Source of the DNA: Acanthaster planci
Taxonomy: Eukaryota; Echinodermata; Asteroidea; Valvatida; Acanthasteridae
Reading direction: 5' to 3'
Assembly: GCF_001949145.1 (NCBI RefSeq)
Contig: NW_019091407.1
Span: forward strand, 906,418-947,648
Length of the DNA: 41,231 bases
Numbering within the stretch: position 1 is the first letter of the stretch; each line of letters begins with the position of its first letter. The notes under the pieces were generated by a model that did not search any database, was not told where the DNA came from, and saw nothing but the letters and a program-made list of their open reading frames with translations. The translations under genes were made by a program, and so were the position numbers. Below, one piece after another: positions 1 through 12,975 of the stretch.

Positions 1-3000
1 CTCTGGGTGGGAACAGTACCGGTATAGTGCAGTTCTAGCCAGAATTGGCGAAAAAGAGGAGGCAGTTCAACAAAATCTCCCGTTTCCTTTGCGTGATATT
101 TCCCTAACTACTGCAAATATGGATATGAAGCTTTTGTGAATAGATAGAGTAACTTGTACACTTTCAGATGACACCAAAGTTGCCGAATTTAGATAATTTT
201 GAGACCTTTTAGGCTCGAATGTATGAAGCATTTTCTCTGCGACAACAGCACCACGTGTAGCGCAAAGTCAGAATTACGCACTATATAAAGCAGTCACACT
301 GGAAATCGCACTTCCTTTTGCAGATATTTCTAAAACTACTGCAAATATGGAGGTGACACTTACATGAATAGATAGAGGAACTTGGACACTTTCAGATGAC
401 ACCCATATTTCAAAATTTCAATGATTTTTAGATCTTATATGCTCGAATGTATGAAGCATTCTCTGGGTGGGAACAGTACCGGTATAGCGCAGACATAGCC
501 AGAATTTGAAAAAAAAGAGGAGGCAGTTCAACAAAAACTCCCGCTTCCTTTGCCAGATATTTCCCAAACTACTGCAAATATGGAGGTGACACTTACATGA
601 ATAGATAAAGGAAATTGGACACTTTCAGATGACACCAAGAATGTATATAGCATTCTCTCTGCGACAGCAGGACCAAGTGTAGCACAAAGTCAAAATTACG
701 CACAATATAAAGCAGTCAGGCAAGAAATTGCACTTCCTTTTGCAGATATTTCCCAAACTACTGCAAATATGGAGGTGACATTTACATGAATAGATAGAGG
801 AACTTGTACGCTTTCAGATAACACCAAGAATGCAAGGTTGCAATAATTGTCAGATCTTTTATGCTCGAATGTATAAAGCATTCTATTGGTTCAAACAGTA
901 CCGGTATAGCGCAGAAAAAGCCAGAATTTGCGAAAAAAAGGAGGTAGTTGGACAAAAACTGCCACTTCCTTTGCCAGATATTTCCCTAACTACTACAAAT
1001 CTGGATATTAAACTCATGTGAATAGATAGAATAACTTGTACACTTTCAGATGACACCAAGATTGCCAGATTTAGATAATTTTGAGACCTTTTGGCTCGAA
1101 TATATGAAGCATTCTCTCTGCGACAACAGGACCAAGTGTAGTGCAAACTCAGAATTACGCACTATATAAAGCAGTCAGACTGGCAATTGCACTTCCTTTT
1201 GCAGATATTTCCAGAACTACTGCAAATATGGAGGTGACACTTACACAAATAGATAGAGGAACTTGGACACTTTCAGATGACACCAAGACTGCAAAATTTA
1301 AATAATTTTGAGATTTTTTATGCTCTAATGTATGAAGCATTCTCTGGGTGGGAACAGTACCGGTATAGCGCATACAAAGCCAGAATTGGCAAAAAAGAGG
1401 AGGAATTTCAACAAAAACTCCCACTTCCTGTGCCAGAAATTTACCTAACTACTAGAAATATAGATATAAAACTCATGTGAATAGATAGAGTAATTTGTAC
1501 ACTTTCAGATGAAACCACGATTGCAGTCACTTTCAGATGACACCAAAGTTGCCGGATTTAAATAATTTTGAGACCTTTTTGGCTCGAATGTATGAAGCAT
1601 TCTCTCTGCAACAACAGGACCAAGTGTAGCGCAAAGTCAGAATTACGTACATTATAAAGCAGGCAGGCAAGAAATCTCACTTCCTTTTGCAGATATTTCC
1701 CAAACTACTGCAAATATGGAGGTGACACTTACATGAATAGATAGAGGAACTTGGACACTTTCAGATGACACAAAGATTTCAAAATTTCAATGATTTTTAG
1801 ATCTTTTATGCTCGAATGTATGAAGCATTCTCTGGGTGGGAACAGTACCGGTATAGCGCAGAAAAAGCCAGAATTTGCGAAAAAGAGGAGGTAGTTGGAC
1901 AAAAACTGCCACTTCCTTTGCCAGATATTTCCCTAACTACTACAAATCTGGATATTAAACTCATGTGAATAGAGTAACTTGTACACTTTCAGATGACACC
2001 AAGATTGCAAAATTGCCATAATTTTGATATTTTTTATGCTCAAATGTATGAAACATTCTCTGGGTGGAAACAGTACCGGTATAGCGCATAAAAAGCCAGA
2101 ATTTGCGAAAAAGAGGAGGCATTTCAACAAAAACTCCCACTTCCTTTGCCAGATATTTACCTAACTACTACAAATATAGATATGAAACTCATGTGAATAG
2201 ATAGAGTAATTTGTACACTTTCAGATGACACCACGAATGCCAGATTTAGATAATTTTGAGACCTTTTTGGCTAGACTATATGAAGCATTTTCTCTGCGAC
2301 AACAGGACCCAGTGTAGCGCAAAGTCAGAATTACGTACATTATAAAGCATTCAGCCAAGAAATCGCACTTTCTTTTGCAGATATTTCCCAAACTACTGCA
2401 AATATGGAGATGACACTTACATGGAAATATAGAGTAACTTGTACACTTTCAGATGACACCAAGATTGCAAAAATTAAATAATTTTTAGATCTTTTATGCT
2501 CAATTGTATGAAGCATTCTGTGCTTGGGAACAGTACCGGTATAGCACATACAAAGCTAGAATTTGCGAAAAAGAGGAGGCATTTCAACAAAAACTCCCAC
2601 TTCCTTTGCCAGATATTTCCCTAACTACTGCAAATATAGATATGAAACTCAAATGAATAGATAGAGTAATTTGTACACTTTCAGATGACACCAAGATTGC
2701 CGGATTTAGATAATTTTGAGACCTTTTCGGCTCGAATGTATGAAGCATTCTCTCTGCGACAACAGGACCAAGTGTAGCGCGAAGTCAGAATTACGCACTA
2801 TATAAAGCAGTCAGACTGGAAATCGCACTTCCTTTTGCCAGATATTTCTAAAACTACTGCAAATATGGAGGTGACACTTACATGAATAGATAGAGGAACT
2901 TGGACACTTTCAGATGACACCCTAATTTCAAGATTTCAATGATTTTAAGGTCTTTAATGCTCGAATGTATGAAGCATTTTCTGGGTGGGAACAGTACCGG

Positions 3001-5835
3001 TATGGCGCAGACAAAGCCAGAATTGGCAAAAAATATGAGGCAGTTGGACAAAAACTCTCACTTCCTTTGCCAGATATTTCCCTAACTACTGCAAATATGG
3101 ATATGAAACTTATATGAATAGAGTAACTTGTACACTTTCAGATGACACAAAAAATGCAAGGTTGCAATAATTTTTAGATCTTTCATGTTCGAATGTATGA
3201 AGCATTCTATGGGTGTGAGCAGTACCGGTATAGCGCATACAAAGCCAGAATTAGCAAAAAAAAGAGGAGGCAGTTCAACAAAAAAACCCATTTCCTTTTC
3301 CAAATATTTCCCTAACTACTACAAATATAGATATGACACTCATGTGAATAGATAGAGTAATTTGTACACTTTCAGATGACACCAAGATTGCCGGATTTAG
3401 ATAATTTTGAGACCTTTTTGCCTCGAATATATGAAGCATTCTCTCTGCGACAAGAGGACCAAGTGTAGCGCAAAGTCAGAATTACGTACATTATAAAGCA
3501 TTCAGGCAAGAAATCGCACTTTCTTTTGCAGATATTTCCCAAACTACTGCAAATATGGAGATGACACTTACATAAATAGATAGAGGGACTTGGACACTTT
3601 CAGATGACACCAAGATTGCAAAAATTAAATAATTTTTAGATCTTTTATGCTGGATTGTATGAAGCAGTCTGTGGGTGGGAACAGTACCGGTATAGCACAT
3701 ACAAAGCTAGAATTTGCGAAAAAGAGGAGGCATTTCAACAAAAACTCCCACTTCTTTTGCCAGATATTTCCTTAACTACCACGCATATGGATGTTAAACT
3801 CATGTGAATACATAGGGGAACCTGGACAATTTCAGATGACACCAAGATTGCAAAATTCCAATAATTTTTAGATCCTTTATGCTCGATTGTATGAAGCATT
3901 CTCTGGGTGGTAACAGTACCGGTATAGCGCAGTTCTAGCCACAATTTGCGAAAAAATAGCAGGCATTTCAACAAAAACTCCAACTTCCTTTGCCAGATAT
4001 TTCCGTAACTACTACAAATGTAGATATGAAACTGATATGAATAGATAGAGTAATTTGTACACTTTCAGATGACACCAAGATTGCTGGATTTAGATAATTT
4101 TGAGACCTTTAATGCTCCATTGTATGAAGCATTCTCTCTGCGACAACAGGATCAAGTGTAGTGCAAAGTCGGAATTACGCACTATATGAAGCAGTCACAC
4201 TGGAAATCGCACTTCCTTTTGCAGATATTTCCCATACTACTGCGTACATGAATAGATAGAATAACTTGTACACTTTCATATGACACCAAGGTTGCCAGAT
4301 TTAGATAATTTTGAGACCTTTTTGGCTCGAACATATGAAACATTCTCTCTGCGACAACAGGACTAAGTGTAGTGCAAAGTCAGAATTACGCACTATATAA
4401 AGCAGTCAGACTGGAAATCGCACTTCCTTTTGCAGATATTTCCCATACTACTCCAAATATGGAGGTGACACTTACATGAATAGATAGAGGAACTTCGACA
4501 CTTTCAGATGATACCCATATTTCAAGATTTCAATGATTGTTTGATCTTATATGCTCGAATGTATGAAGCACTATCTGGATGGGAACAGTACCGGTATAGC
4601 ACATACAAAGCCAGAAATTGCGAAAAAGAGGAGGCATTTCAACAAAAACTCCCACTTCCTTTGCCAGATATTTCCCTAACTACTACAAATGTAGATATGA
4701 ATCTGATATGAATAGATAGAGTAATTTGTACACTTTGAGATGACACCAAGAATGCCGGATTTAGATAATTTTGAGACCTTTTTGGCTGGAACATATGAAG
4801 TATTCTCTCTGCGACAACAGGACCAAGGGTAAGTCAGAATGACATACATTATAAAGAAGGCTGGCTAGAAATCGCACTTCCTTTTGCAGATATTTCCCAA
4901 ACTACTGCAAATAAGGAGGTGACACTTACATGAATAGATAGAGGAACTTCGACACTTTCAGATGACACCAAGATTGCAAAATTTCAATAATTTTTAGATC
5001 TTTTTAGATAGCACATACAAAGCCAGAAATTGCGAAAAAGAGGAGGCAGTTCAACAAAAAATTCCCTAACTACTACAAATATAGATATGACACTCATGTG
5101 AATAGATAGAGTAATTTGTACACTTTCAGATGACACCAAGATTGCCGGATTTAGATAATTTTGAGACCTTTTTGCCTCGAATATATGAAGCATTCTCTCT
5201 GCGACAAGAGGACCAAGTGTAGCGCAAAGTCAGAATTACGCACAATATAAAGCAGTCAAACTGGAAATTGCACTTCCTTTTGCACCTATTTCGCAAACTA
5301 CTGCAATATAAATATGAAACTAATATGAATAGATAGAGTAATTATTACACTTTCAGGTGACACCAAGATTGCCGGATTTAGATAATTTTGAGACCTTTTA
5401 TGCTCAAATGTATGAAGCATTCTCTGTGTGGGAACAGTACCGGTATGGCGCAGACAAAGCCAGAATTCGCAAAATATAGCAGGCAGTTCGAAAAAGCTCC
5501 AACTTCCTTTGCCAGATATTTCCCTTACTACTACGAATATGGATATGAAACTTTTGTGAATAGATAGAGTAACTTACACACTTTCAGATGACACCACGAT
5601 TGCAAAATTTCAATAATGTTTAAATCGTTTATGCTCCAATGTATGAAGCAATCTCTGGGTGGGAACAGTACCGGTACAGCCCAGACAAAGCCAGAATTCG
5701 CGAAAAATAGCATGCAATTGGACAAAAAACCCACTTCCTTATGCAGATATTTCCCAAACTACTGCATATTTTGATATGAAACTTACATGAATTAATGCAA
5801 ATACGGATATGAAACTTATATGAATAGATAGAAAA
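1..5835. repeat. Satellite array, ~230-bp monomers of two types, conserved block
   Basis: About 25 tandem monomers. The landmark CACTTTCAGATGACACC recurs at 159, 387, 620, 1041, 1268, 1500, 1756, 1984, 2216 and onward, with spacing mostly 227-233 bp. Two monomer types are visible. Type A carries CTCTGGGTGGGAACAGTACC followed by GGTATAGCGCAG; type B carries CTCTCTGCGACAACAGGACC followed by AAGTGTAGCGCA. They mostly alternate, giving a ~460-bp higher-order unit, but AA pairs (near 1828/2058, 2977/3205, 3668/3900, 5420/5648) and a BB pair (4132/4342) break the pattern. Local deletions occur near 640, 4235 and 5000, and a ~28-bp duplication at 1500-1545. The array runs off the left edge of the window. 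Many short open frames in it are copies of one frame and are not treated as genes. Confidence 0.95.
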
Positions 5836-7025
5836 ACAGGTGAACATTCACATGTAAAAAAAAATATTTCGGGGTCTTCCCTAATACACTTCTTAAAGTG
5901 CCTACACAGGGTGGTATCCGTGACACCTTCAGCAAATTGATCATTGAGGAGATGTTCTCTGTTATCCATGAGGAGAGGAGCTTTGCGTTTAGCCCTTTCA
6001 AACGATTCCAGTAGACTTTGAGAAAAATCCCGCAAATTTTCTCCATCCTTCTGCTTCCTTTAAAAAAGCTCTCTGCTATTGTACAACCTTTTCTACTTCA
6101 GAGACAGGTCTAAGCTCTACAGCAAATTTCATATCACTTATCCAGTCTTCTAATTTAGCTTCAGCCAACCCTGAGAAAGTGGGGAGTTTCTTTATAGGAA
6201 GAAGCAAAAAAGTGGGTTTAGCTACAGATTGATTTAGGGTTTAGGCTCGTCCGTCTCGGTTACAGACTTTCCACTGCCCGTAGCCTTACTTAGAGAAATT
6301 AATTTACCTGCTAGTTATGGGGAGAGAAGTGTTAATACACGTCGCTTCTAGCAACCAATCAAAAACGAAATTTGCATGTAACGATACCTTAACTGAAATG
6401 TCTGCTGCTATTCTTCCACCAAGATGCAAAGTGACATATTACAAAGGGGATGATTGATTGGTAGATGTCGTGGTCAGCTGCACGGTAGTACTTCAAGGTC
6501 TGCAGTCAAAAGAAAAATAAGACTACAACTCTGTCAGTAGGACTTACTCCAGTCAGGATAAAATTCAGTGTCAAAACTTTCCCAAAGTGAAGCTACAAAT
6601 TGCCAAGTGCATATGCTCAATATGGTGTACATCGAGAGTTAAATGTACCATATACCTTACAAGGTGGGATTTAATGTGTAGCTATTCAACATGCTCTTGT
6701 CTCAAAGGTGGAAACCTCACACTGCGACATTTAAAATTCAAGGTTTGGATATACATAACAAGCAGTCTTAAGTTGCTTATTTAAAACTGTTACCACACTA
6801 CAGCATTAGAGTAGTTTCCTTTATAAAAATACCACAGCAAGATTCGTCAACGACTTGATGCTTGTCTACTCAAAATTAACTTGCAGGGATGACTCCTCCA
6901 CAGGGATGGAAGGTAATACAAGACACAGTGGGGCCTCAATCCTTTTGTCAAGGTAGAAAAAAGGTCAAAGTAGACCAGTGAAGGTGGAATCTCTCAGCAC
7001 TTTTCCATCACTGCAAGATAAGAAA
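5836..7025. other. Non-satellite insert splitting the array
   Basis: The satellite breaks off right after its GAATAGATAGA segment at about 5835 and resumes near 7026 with the GACCTTTTATGC segment that normally lies ~50 bp further along the monomer. The 1.19 kb between them is not satellite. Its first ~350 bp hold a gag-like fragment on the minus strand. I see no genes or clear terminal repeats in the remaining part (6200-7025). It looks like a retroelement remnant inserted in, or captured by, the array. Confidence 0.75.
5855..6195 (-). pseudogene. Decayed gag-like retrotransposon fragment
   Basis: Read on the minus strand from ~6195 downwards, the frame gives KLPTFSGLAEAKLEDWISDM, typical of the start of a retrotransposon Gag capsid region (K/R-x-P-x-F-x-G followed by an E/D-W motif). 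After two stop codons the same strand continues with DFSQSLLESFERAK, then LLNDQFAEGV and CRHFKKCIREDP. The last two resemble the L-x-D-Q-F-x-x-G and R-x-L-K-R-x-x-R-E-x-P signatures of Ty3/gypsy-type or domesticated PNMA-type Gag. In-frame stops, and the absence of a CCHC knuckle, protease or reverse transcriptase nearby, mark it as a dead fragment. The family is inferred from motif memory only, and the exact clade is uncertain. Confidence 0.55.
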
Positions 7026-9445
7026 GTTTTTTTGACCTTTTATGCGCGAATAAGCATTCTCTGTGCGAAACAGGACCCAGCATAGTGCAAATTCAGAGTT
7101 ACGGAAAAATATAAAGCAGTCAGGTAAGAACTCTTACTTCCTTTTGCAGATATTTCCCAAACAACTGCAAATACGGATATGAAACGTATGTGAATAGATA
7201 GGGGAACATGTGCCCTTTCAGAAGACACCAAGATTGCAAGATTTAGATACTTTTTAGACTTTTATCCTGGAATAAGCATTCTCTTAGCGAGTACAGAACT
7301 CCGTATACCGCAAAGTCGGAATTCCGAAAAATATAATGCAGTCATACAAGAGGTCGCACTTCCCTTTGTAGATATTTCCCTAACTAATGCAAATATCGAT
7401 ATGAAACGTACATGAATAGATAGAGGAACATGTGCCTTTTTCAGATGCCACCAAGAATTTAAGATTGAGGTAATTTTGAGACCTTTTTTGCTCGAATACA
7501 TGAAGCATTCTCTCTGTGAGAACATATTCGGAATAGCGCAGACAAAGCCAGAATTACGCAACAACAGGAAGCGGTCTGACAAGAACTCGCGTTTCCTTTT
7601 GCAGATATTTCCCTGACTACTGCAAATATCGATATGAAACTTACATGAATAGATAGAGAAACGTGTGCCCTTTTAAATAACACCAAGATTGGCAAGATTT
7701 TGACAATTTTGAGACCGCTCGAATATGCTCGAATAGCCTATATGAAGCCTCCTTCCGTGGGAACTGCACCGGTACAGGGATGACAGTTTGACATTAAGTA
7801 AAAATACAAGGCAGTTGGACAAGAACCAAAACATAAATTTGAAAATATTTCCCTAACTACTGCTAACATGGATATGAAACTTATGTGAATGGATAGAGGA
7901 ACATGGGCCCTTTCATATGGTACGCCGATTAGCAGATTTTGACGATTTCGAGACTATTGAAGCTCGAAGGTATGGAGCAGAAAGTTTCAGAATTAAGCAA
8001 AAATACGGGCAGTTGGACAAGAACTCTCACTTAATTTTGAAGATATTTCCCTAACTACTGCAAATATGGATATGAAACTTGTATTAATGGACAAAGTAAC
8101 ATGTGCCCTTTTGGATGGCACCACGATTGGCAGATTCTGACAATTTTGAGACCGTTATACTCGAATATGCAAAGGAACTGGACAGGTATAGGGTAGACAG
8201 TTTCAGAATTAATCAAAACTACCATGCAGTTGGACAAGAGCTCGCATAAACATTTTGAAGATGTTTCCCTAACTCCTGCAAATATGGATATCAACATATT
8301 AATGGATAGAGTAGCATGTGCCCTTTTAGATTACACTACGACTGGCAGATTTTGACAATTTTGCGACCATTTATGCTCGAATATGTGGAGCCATCTTTGC
8401 GCGGGAACTGAACCGGTATCCGGCATACAGTTTCAGAATTAAGCAAAACTACGAGGCAGTATCCGGCGAACAGTTTCAGAATTATGCAAAATTACGAGGC
8501 AGTTAGACAAGAGTTCGCACTTGCTTTCGAAGACATTTCCCTAGCAACTGCGAATATGGATATGAAACTGTTATTAATTAATAGAGTANGATTACACCAC
8601 GTTTCGGGCCATTTTGAGACATCTTATGCTGGAATATGCACGGAACTGGACCGGTATAGGGCAGACGTTTGCCAATTAAGAAAAAATACGAGACAGTTGG
8701 ACATGAACTCACACTTAATTTTGAAGAATTTCCCTAACTACTGCAAATATGGATATAAAATTGGCATTGATGGATAACTAATATATGACCTTTCATAGTA
8801 CACCACGATTTGTAGATTCTGACAATTTTGGACAAGAACTTTAGAAGAGATTTCCATAACTTCTGCAAATATGGATATGAAACCTATGTGAATGGATAGA
8901 GGACAATCTACTCTTTCGGATGACACCACGATTGGCACATTCTGACAATCTGGAGGATTTTTATGCTCGAAAACGCAGGGGAACTGGACCGGTTTACGGC
9001 AGATAGTTTCAGAATGAAGCAAAAATACGAGGCAGTTGGACAAGAACTCCCCTTCCTTTTGAAAATATTTCCATAACTACTGCAAATCTACATATGAAAC
9101 AGGTATTAATGGATAGAAAAACATGTGCTCTTCAGATTACACCACGGTTGGCAGATTCTGGCAATTTGGAGACCTTTTACGCTCGAATATGCGCGGAAAG
9201 CCACCGGTATATGGCAGACAGTTTGACAATTTAGCAAAAATACGGGGGAGTTGGACAAGACTCACACTTAATTTTGAAAATATTTACCTAACTACTGCAA
9301 ATTTGGATATGAAACAGATACGAATGGATAGAGGAACATGAGCCCTTTCAGATGACACCACGAATGGCAGATTTTGACAATATTGACAACTTTTTTTCTC
9401 GAATATATGGAGCCTTCTTTGCGCAGGAACAGGACCGGTATGATG
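7026..9445. repeat. Satellite array, diverged block
   Basis: The same satellite resumes after the insert. The TTTCAGATGACACC landmark, or degraded forms of it, falls near 7206, 7440, 7670, 7910, 8106, 8320, 8590, 8790, 8914, 9128 and 9347. Spacing is less regular here (roughly 125-240 bp) and substitutions are far denser than in 1-5835. Landmarks still readable are CTACTGCAAATATGGATATG, the ACCGGTA motif and TGGACAAGAACTC. An ambiguous base (n) sits at 8589. The block fades into unique sequence just after the last ACCGGTATGATG near 9440. High divergence at one end fits the margin of a satellite array, where homogenisation is weak. Confidence 0.9.
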
Positions 9446-9968
9446 TGGACGTACCCGTGTTAGACATATCTTATTTGTCGTCTAATTTGTGTGAAAAGAA
9501 AAATTTTAATTTTGTAATTGTACATGTAAATATCGCCATCGTTTGTCATCCAAGAAAAATATAATGTCGACGTGCCCGTGTTAAAAAATTTCTTAGATTA
9601 ATCATTTGTAACTGTAATTATCTCTACGTTTTAATTTTTAAACACGCATAGTAGTTTAGTCTCAGGTTTTTTGTTTTCTTTTTTTTTCTCCAAAGGAATT
9701 ATGTTGATTACAAAGCATATCCAAAAAAGCTTAGATTTAAAAAAAATCAGTTAGTTGTAAGTACGTACAAAAAATGTAAAGTAAAAAATCGAATTTGTTT
9801 TCGATTTCCCTCTGCTCTATGTACATTATTTAATTCTTATGAGTAAAACACAGTCTGGTTACAAAGGAATTTTGGAGTTTTCCAGTTGCCATATTTTCTG
9901 TGTTATTGAGTTTGTTTACTATACTTGAAGCTTTAGTTTTGTCACATTACCCAAACTGCTAACAAACA
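9446..9968. other. AT-rich spacer
   Basis: No gene was recognised. The stretch is rich in A and T runs. A ~19-bp direct repeat of the form ATGTSGACGTRCCCGTGTTA occurs at ~9444 and ~9564, 120 bp apart. This is the junction between the satellite edge and the polymerase remnant; no terminal inverted repeat of a Polinton was found here. Confidence 0.5.
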
Positions 9969-12660
9969 CGAAAAAGGTTTAAATTATTATCAGCAATGAT
10001 CTTTGGATGGCCAAACGGATAAGAACAATATTTGTTTCTGTAGGGCTAAAGGGAGCAAAATCGACATACTGAATTGTTTCATCATGGCCAGCCTCATAAA
10101 ACGGTCAGGAGGCGTTCGTTCTACCCCCACAGAACGCTTCCCTTTGGTCAATCCGTCTACTGGATGGATCAGATAACCCTCTTCAATGATTTCCGCATGT
10201 CCTTGGGGCAGTCGTGCCAGAAGCACGCATTAAATTCATAGACTGTACGACTCTCTTCGCAAAATCCATCCAATTTAAATTTTCCAATTTTAACCTCTCT
10301 CCCATTGTGAACATGTTGGATGTGCAAACCTTGCATCCGACCCACCCACCTCAACCATGTCAGCGCTTTGTAGGACTGTTTGTCCGTCGTCTTCTAACCA
10401 TTGGGGGGAGAACGGCAATGGTTTCTTTCTTCAGGAAACTCCTCCTCATTATCAAGTTACAAGCAGATGATATTGTAATGGATTGTTTAAACGGGTTTAC
10501 ACCAGATCATTTGGCCCTGTTGAAGAAACCTGCATGTACAATGAACGGAATTAAACTCAACAACGTTTCAAAATGTCAACGTCGCTCAAACAATGAGAGA
10601 ACAATTTTTCCTGCGAGTTAAATGGCTGGTTTTGCTCTGTTTGCACCCTATATCACTCTTGAAACTCTCTTCGTCTTTCGTCTATCATTGAACCTGGATC
10701 AGAGAACCTTCCTGCCGGGATCCGTCCTACATACGTCAGATTGGTTCGTGTATCAAACAGGTGCGGAAAGAAACCTTTTTTCATTTCGTTTAGCCCGAAA
10801 GTAGCAGATAACTTCGACAAGGCCATGGGCAGGAAATTCATTGAATCTATGCTCCTACGATTATACTGATTTCCTACGATTATACACCATTTCCGCTATG
10901 CATAAATTGGGCACGTGAATACCACCATTTTGAGTGCACTCGAAATCAAAAAAATGTACCTCAGTGGATTTTTTGCCTTCTTTTTCCTTTTGCTTTCTTA
11001 GGCAGAAGTTTCATTGTCATCCATTACTGCTCTTTTGTGCTCCAAATCAGGGGCATCTCTAGTGACAAAGTCTTCAGCACTCACATTAGTTTGAATGCAA
11101 GATGCCGCGCATTCCTTTTTGGTTTGGGGATCTACAACTTTGGTGTATCACCGATGATCAAAAGGCACCATCTCAATACACGTTACACAAAATTTCTTCG
11201 TGCATGAATGCTTTCCGCGTTTGGCGGTGAAGGCGGCACTCGTGTACGCATTACAATCTCTATGCCTGAAATATGCCTGACACAGAGTGTTTTTGCCTAT
11301 CATGTTAGTTTTGTGATTATTAAAACAGACTTCATCTCTAAAGTTCCTGTTACAATTATCGCAGTAGGCCCAGGTATTCGATTCACCAAAGTTGCACCCC
11401 ACAGAATAAAAAAGCCTCCAAGAATTTTACATACATTATTTGCTTGGCCGTTATTGTATCCTTTGAGGCAAGTGTCGCAGAAATTGCTTCAGCTCAAAAA
11501 CCCCGACATCGATTTGATAACAACATAATGCCCTCTGGCAAGGTGGAGGTAAATGGTTCTAGGTTTCTCAGGGCCTTTGAGGATACAAGCATAACAGTGC
11601 TCCCTTGACAATACCACTAATCGGTAATTATCCAAAACATCTTGGAAACGCTCGATATCCTCAATACCACAGAGCGTTCCTTGCCTCATACCGGACCTGT
11701 TATGCAAGTCGGCGACAAGAGGTTCGATGTGATTTGGTCTATTCTTCAAAATGTACGTCAACTCGTTGCCAGTAAGTTCTTGACATGCCTTACCAACGAC
11801 AATAGCACGTGCAAGACAGGTGCCGCTTCCGTCATCCTTAATTTTTGCTATGCTTTTTTAACTGGCCAAAACCGTTTCAGGAGCCAGGGCGGAGTATTGC
11901 TCTTTCCTCCCTTTCTTGATTTCATACGCACAAAGTGGATTGTGACCGTATCGTCGAACCGAATAAACTGGTAACCGTTCAGAACGGTCTCTACACGATT
12001 AAAAAGGCGCTCGGCTGTTAACTCGTCCATTGGCATGAACGGCAGGGAAATTCAGCACTGGAGAACTAAACAACCTAACAACGGCAAAGCCTCTTCAAGA
12101 CTCGCCTCTTCTAAATTCCTGAACTGAATATTATAGTCATAACTGAGCGCTTGGAAATGTTAATGTGCTTTTCTTTAACCTTTTTTATTTCATAATAGTA
12201 TCTCTGGGTATGTTCACGTACCTCTGTGCTTCTTGCGTGGTGGTTGGTCGTGCCCGCTCCACTCGTCGTCTGCCTCGTCCCACTCGAAGTCCCATTTGTC
12301 ATTCGCGTTGATTGGTCTCCTGCCTCCCCACTTGTCCAAAGCTGTTCCCCCACTCTGATCCGTCAATGGACTGGTCCCAGATTTCCTCCCTCGCAGGCTC
12401 CCAGCAGCTCGTCCCTGACGGATCCACCCATGGTCCACGCCCTCCCCGTGAGACTGTGGGTCGGTTACCTGGCTTATCTGTTCCAGTTCTTCATCACCAA
12501 TTCACCAATTGAGCGCATGGTTGCTCCCGATCAAAGAGAAGCTCATCGGCCAGACTACCGGGCTGAGTGCCACCTTCGCCGTTATTCTCCAGTTCCCGTA
12601 TGCGCTGAAAGATAGCATATTTTTGGCTTGGCGTTAACACCCAGTATCGAAGAAAGAATT
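9969..12660 (-). pseudogene. Polinton/Maverick protein-primed DNA polymerase B remnant
   Basis: A decayed pPolB gene is read from high to low coordinates. Segments in order: an N-terminal acidic/low-complexity part (~12660-12200); a segment with RFDDTVTIHFVRM (~12000-11900); a Cys/His-rich part with CDNC, HRDC, HSC and CVTC clusters (~11400-11150); exonuclease motif I as FFDFECTQ (~10928-10953); motif II as IDSMNFLPM (~10830-10855); motif III as SDVDIL (~10575-10595); DGFC and YEFNACFWHDCP (~10210-10300); GRTNA (~10106-10130); and palm motif A as YVDF with a downstream NKY and a GHP (~9985-10070). Known family: self-synthesising DNA transposons replicate with this enzyme. Frameshifts (for example near 10370 and 10045) and stops show it is dead. 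Palm motifs B and C, and all other Polinton genes (integrase, ATPase, protease, capsid), were not found. Confidence 0.87.
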
Positions 12661-12975
12661 GACAATCAACCATAGAGAGAGCTAACTTCTTCCAAGTTGA
12701 ACAACATCGTGATGGTACGTAATAGAGTGCTTCAGCGAATTGTTGAAGATGAGAGCAGCAGTAACAATGACGGTGGATTTAGAGGGTCTGGCTTGATAGA
12801 CTTCTTTCAGGCGTCTGTTATTTCTTACAATAAGATCTTTGGTATGCAGACGTAGTATAAGCTTCCACAAGCAAGTTAACAGGTTCTCAAGTATGTGGAC
12901 GCAATTAAACCAACTCAACAAAGGTTAGGCGGCAGGAATGGTTGGAATAATGCGCTTTCTTAATACTCTCTTTGT

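Noticed and set aside
12682-12921. Minus-strand frame with SKSTVIVTAALIFNNSLK, resembling the C-terminal end of a Harbinger-type transposase
   Set aside because: Only one weak segment fits, the expected His-Asn pair is absent, and no DDE residues or ends were found nearby. Not enough to annotate.
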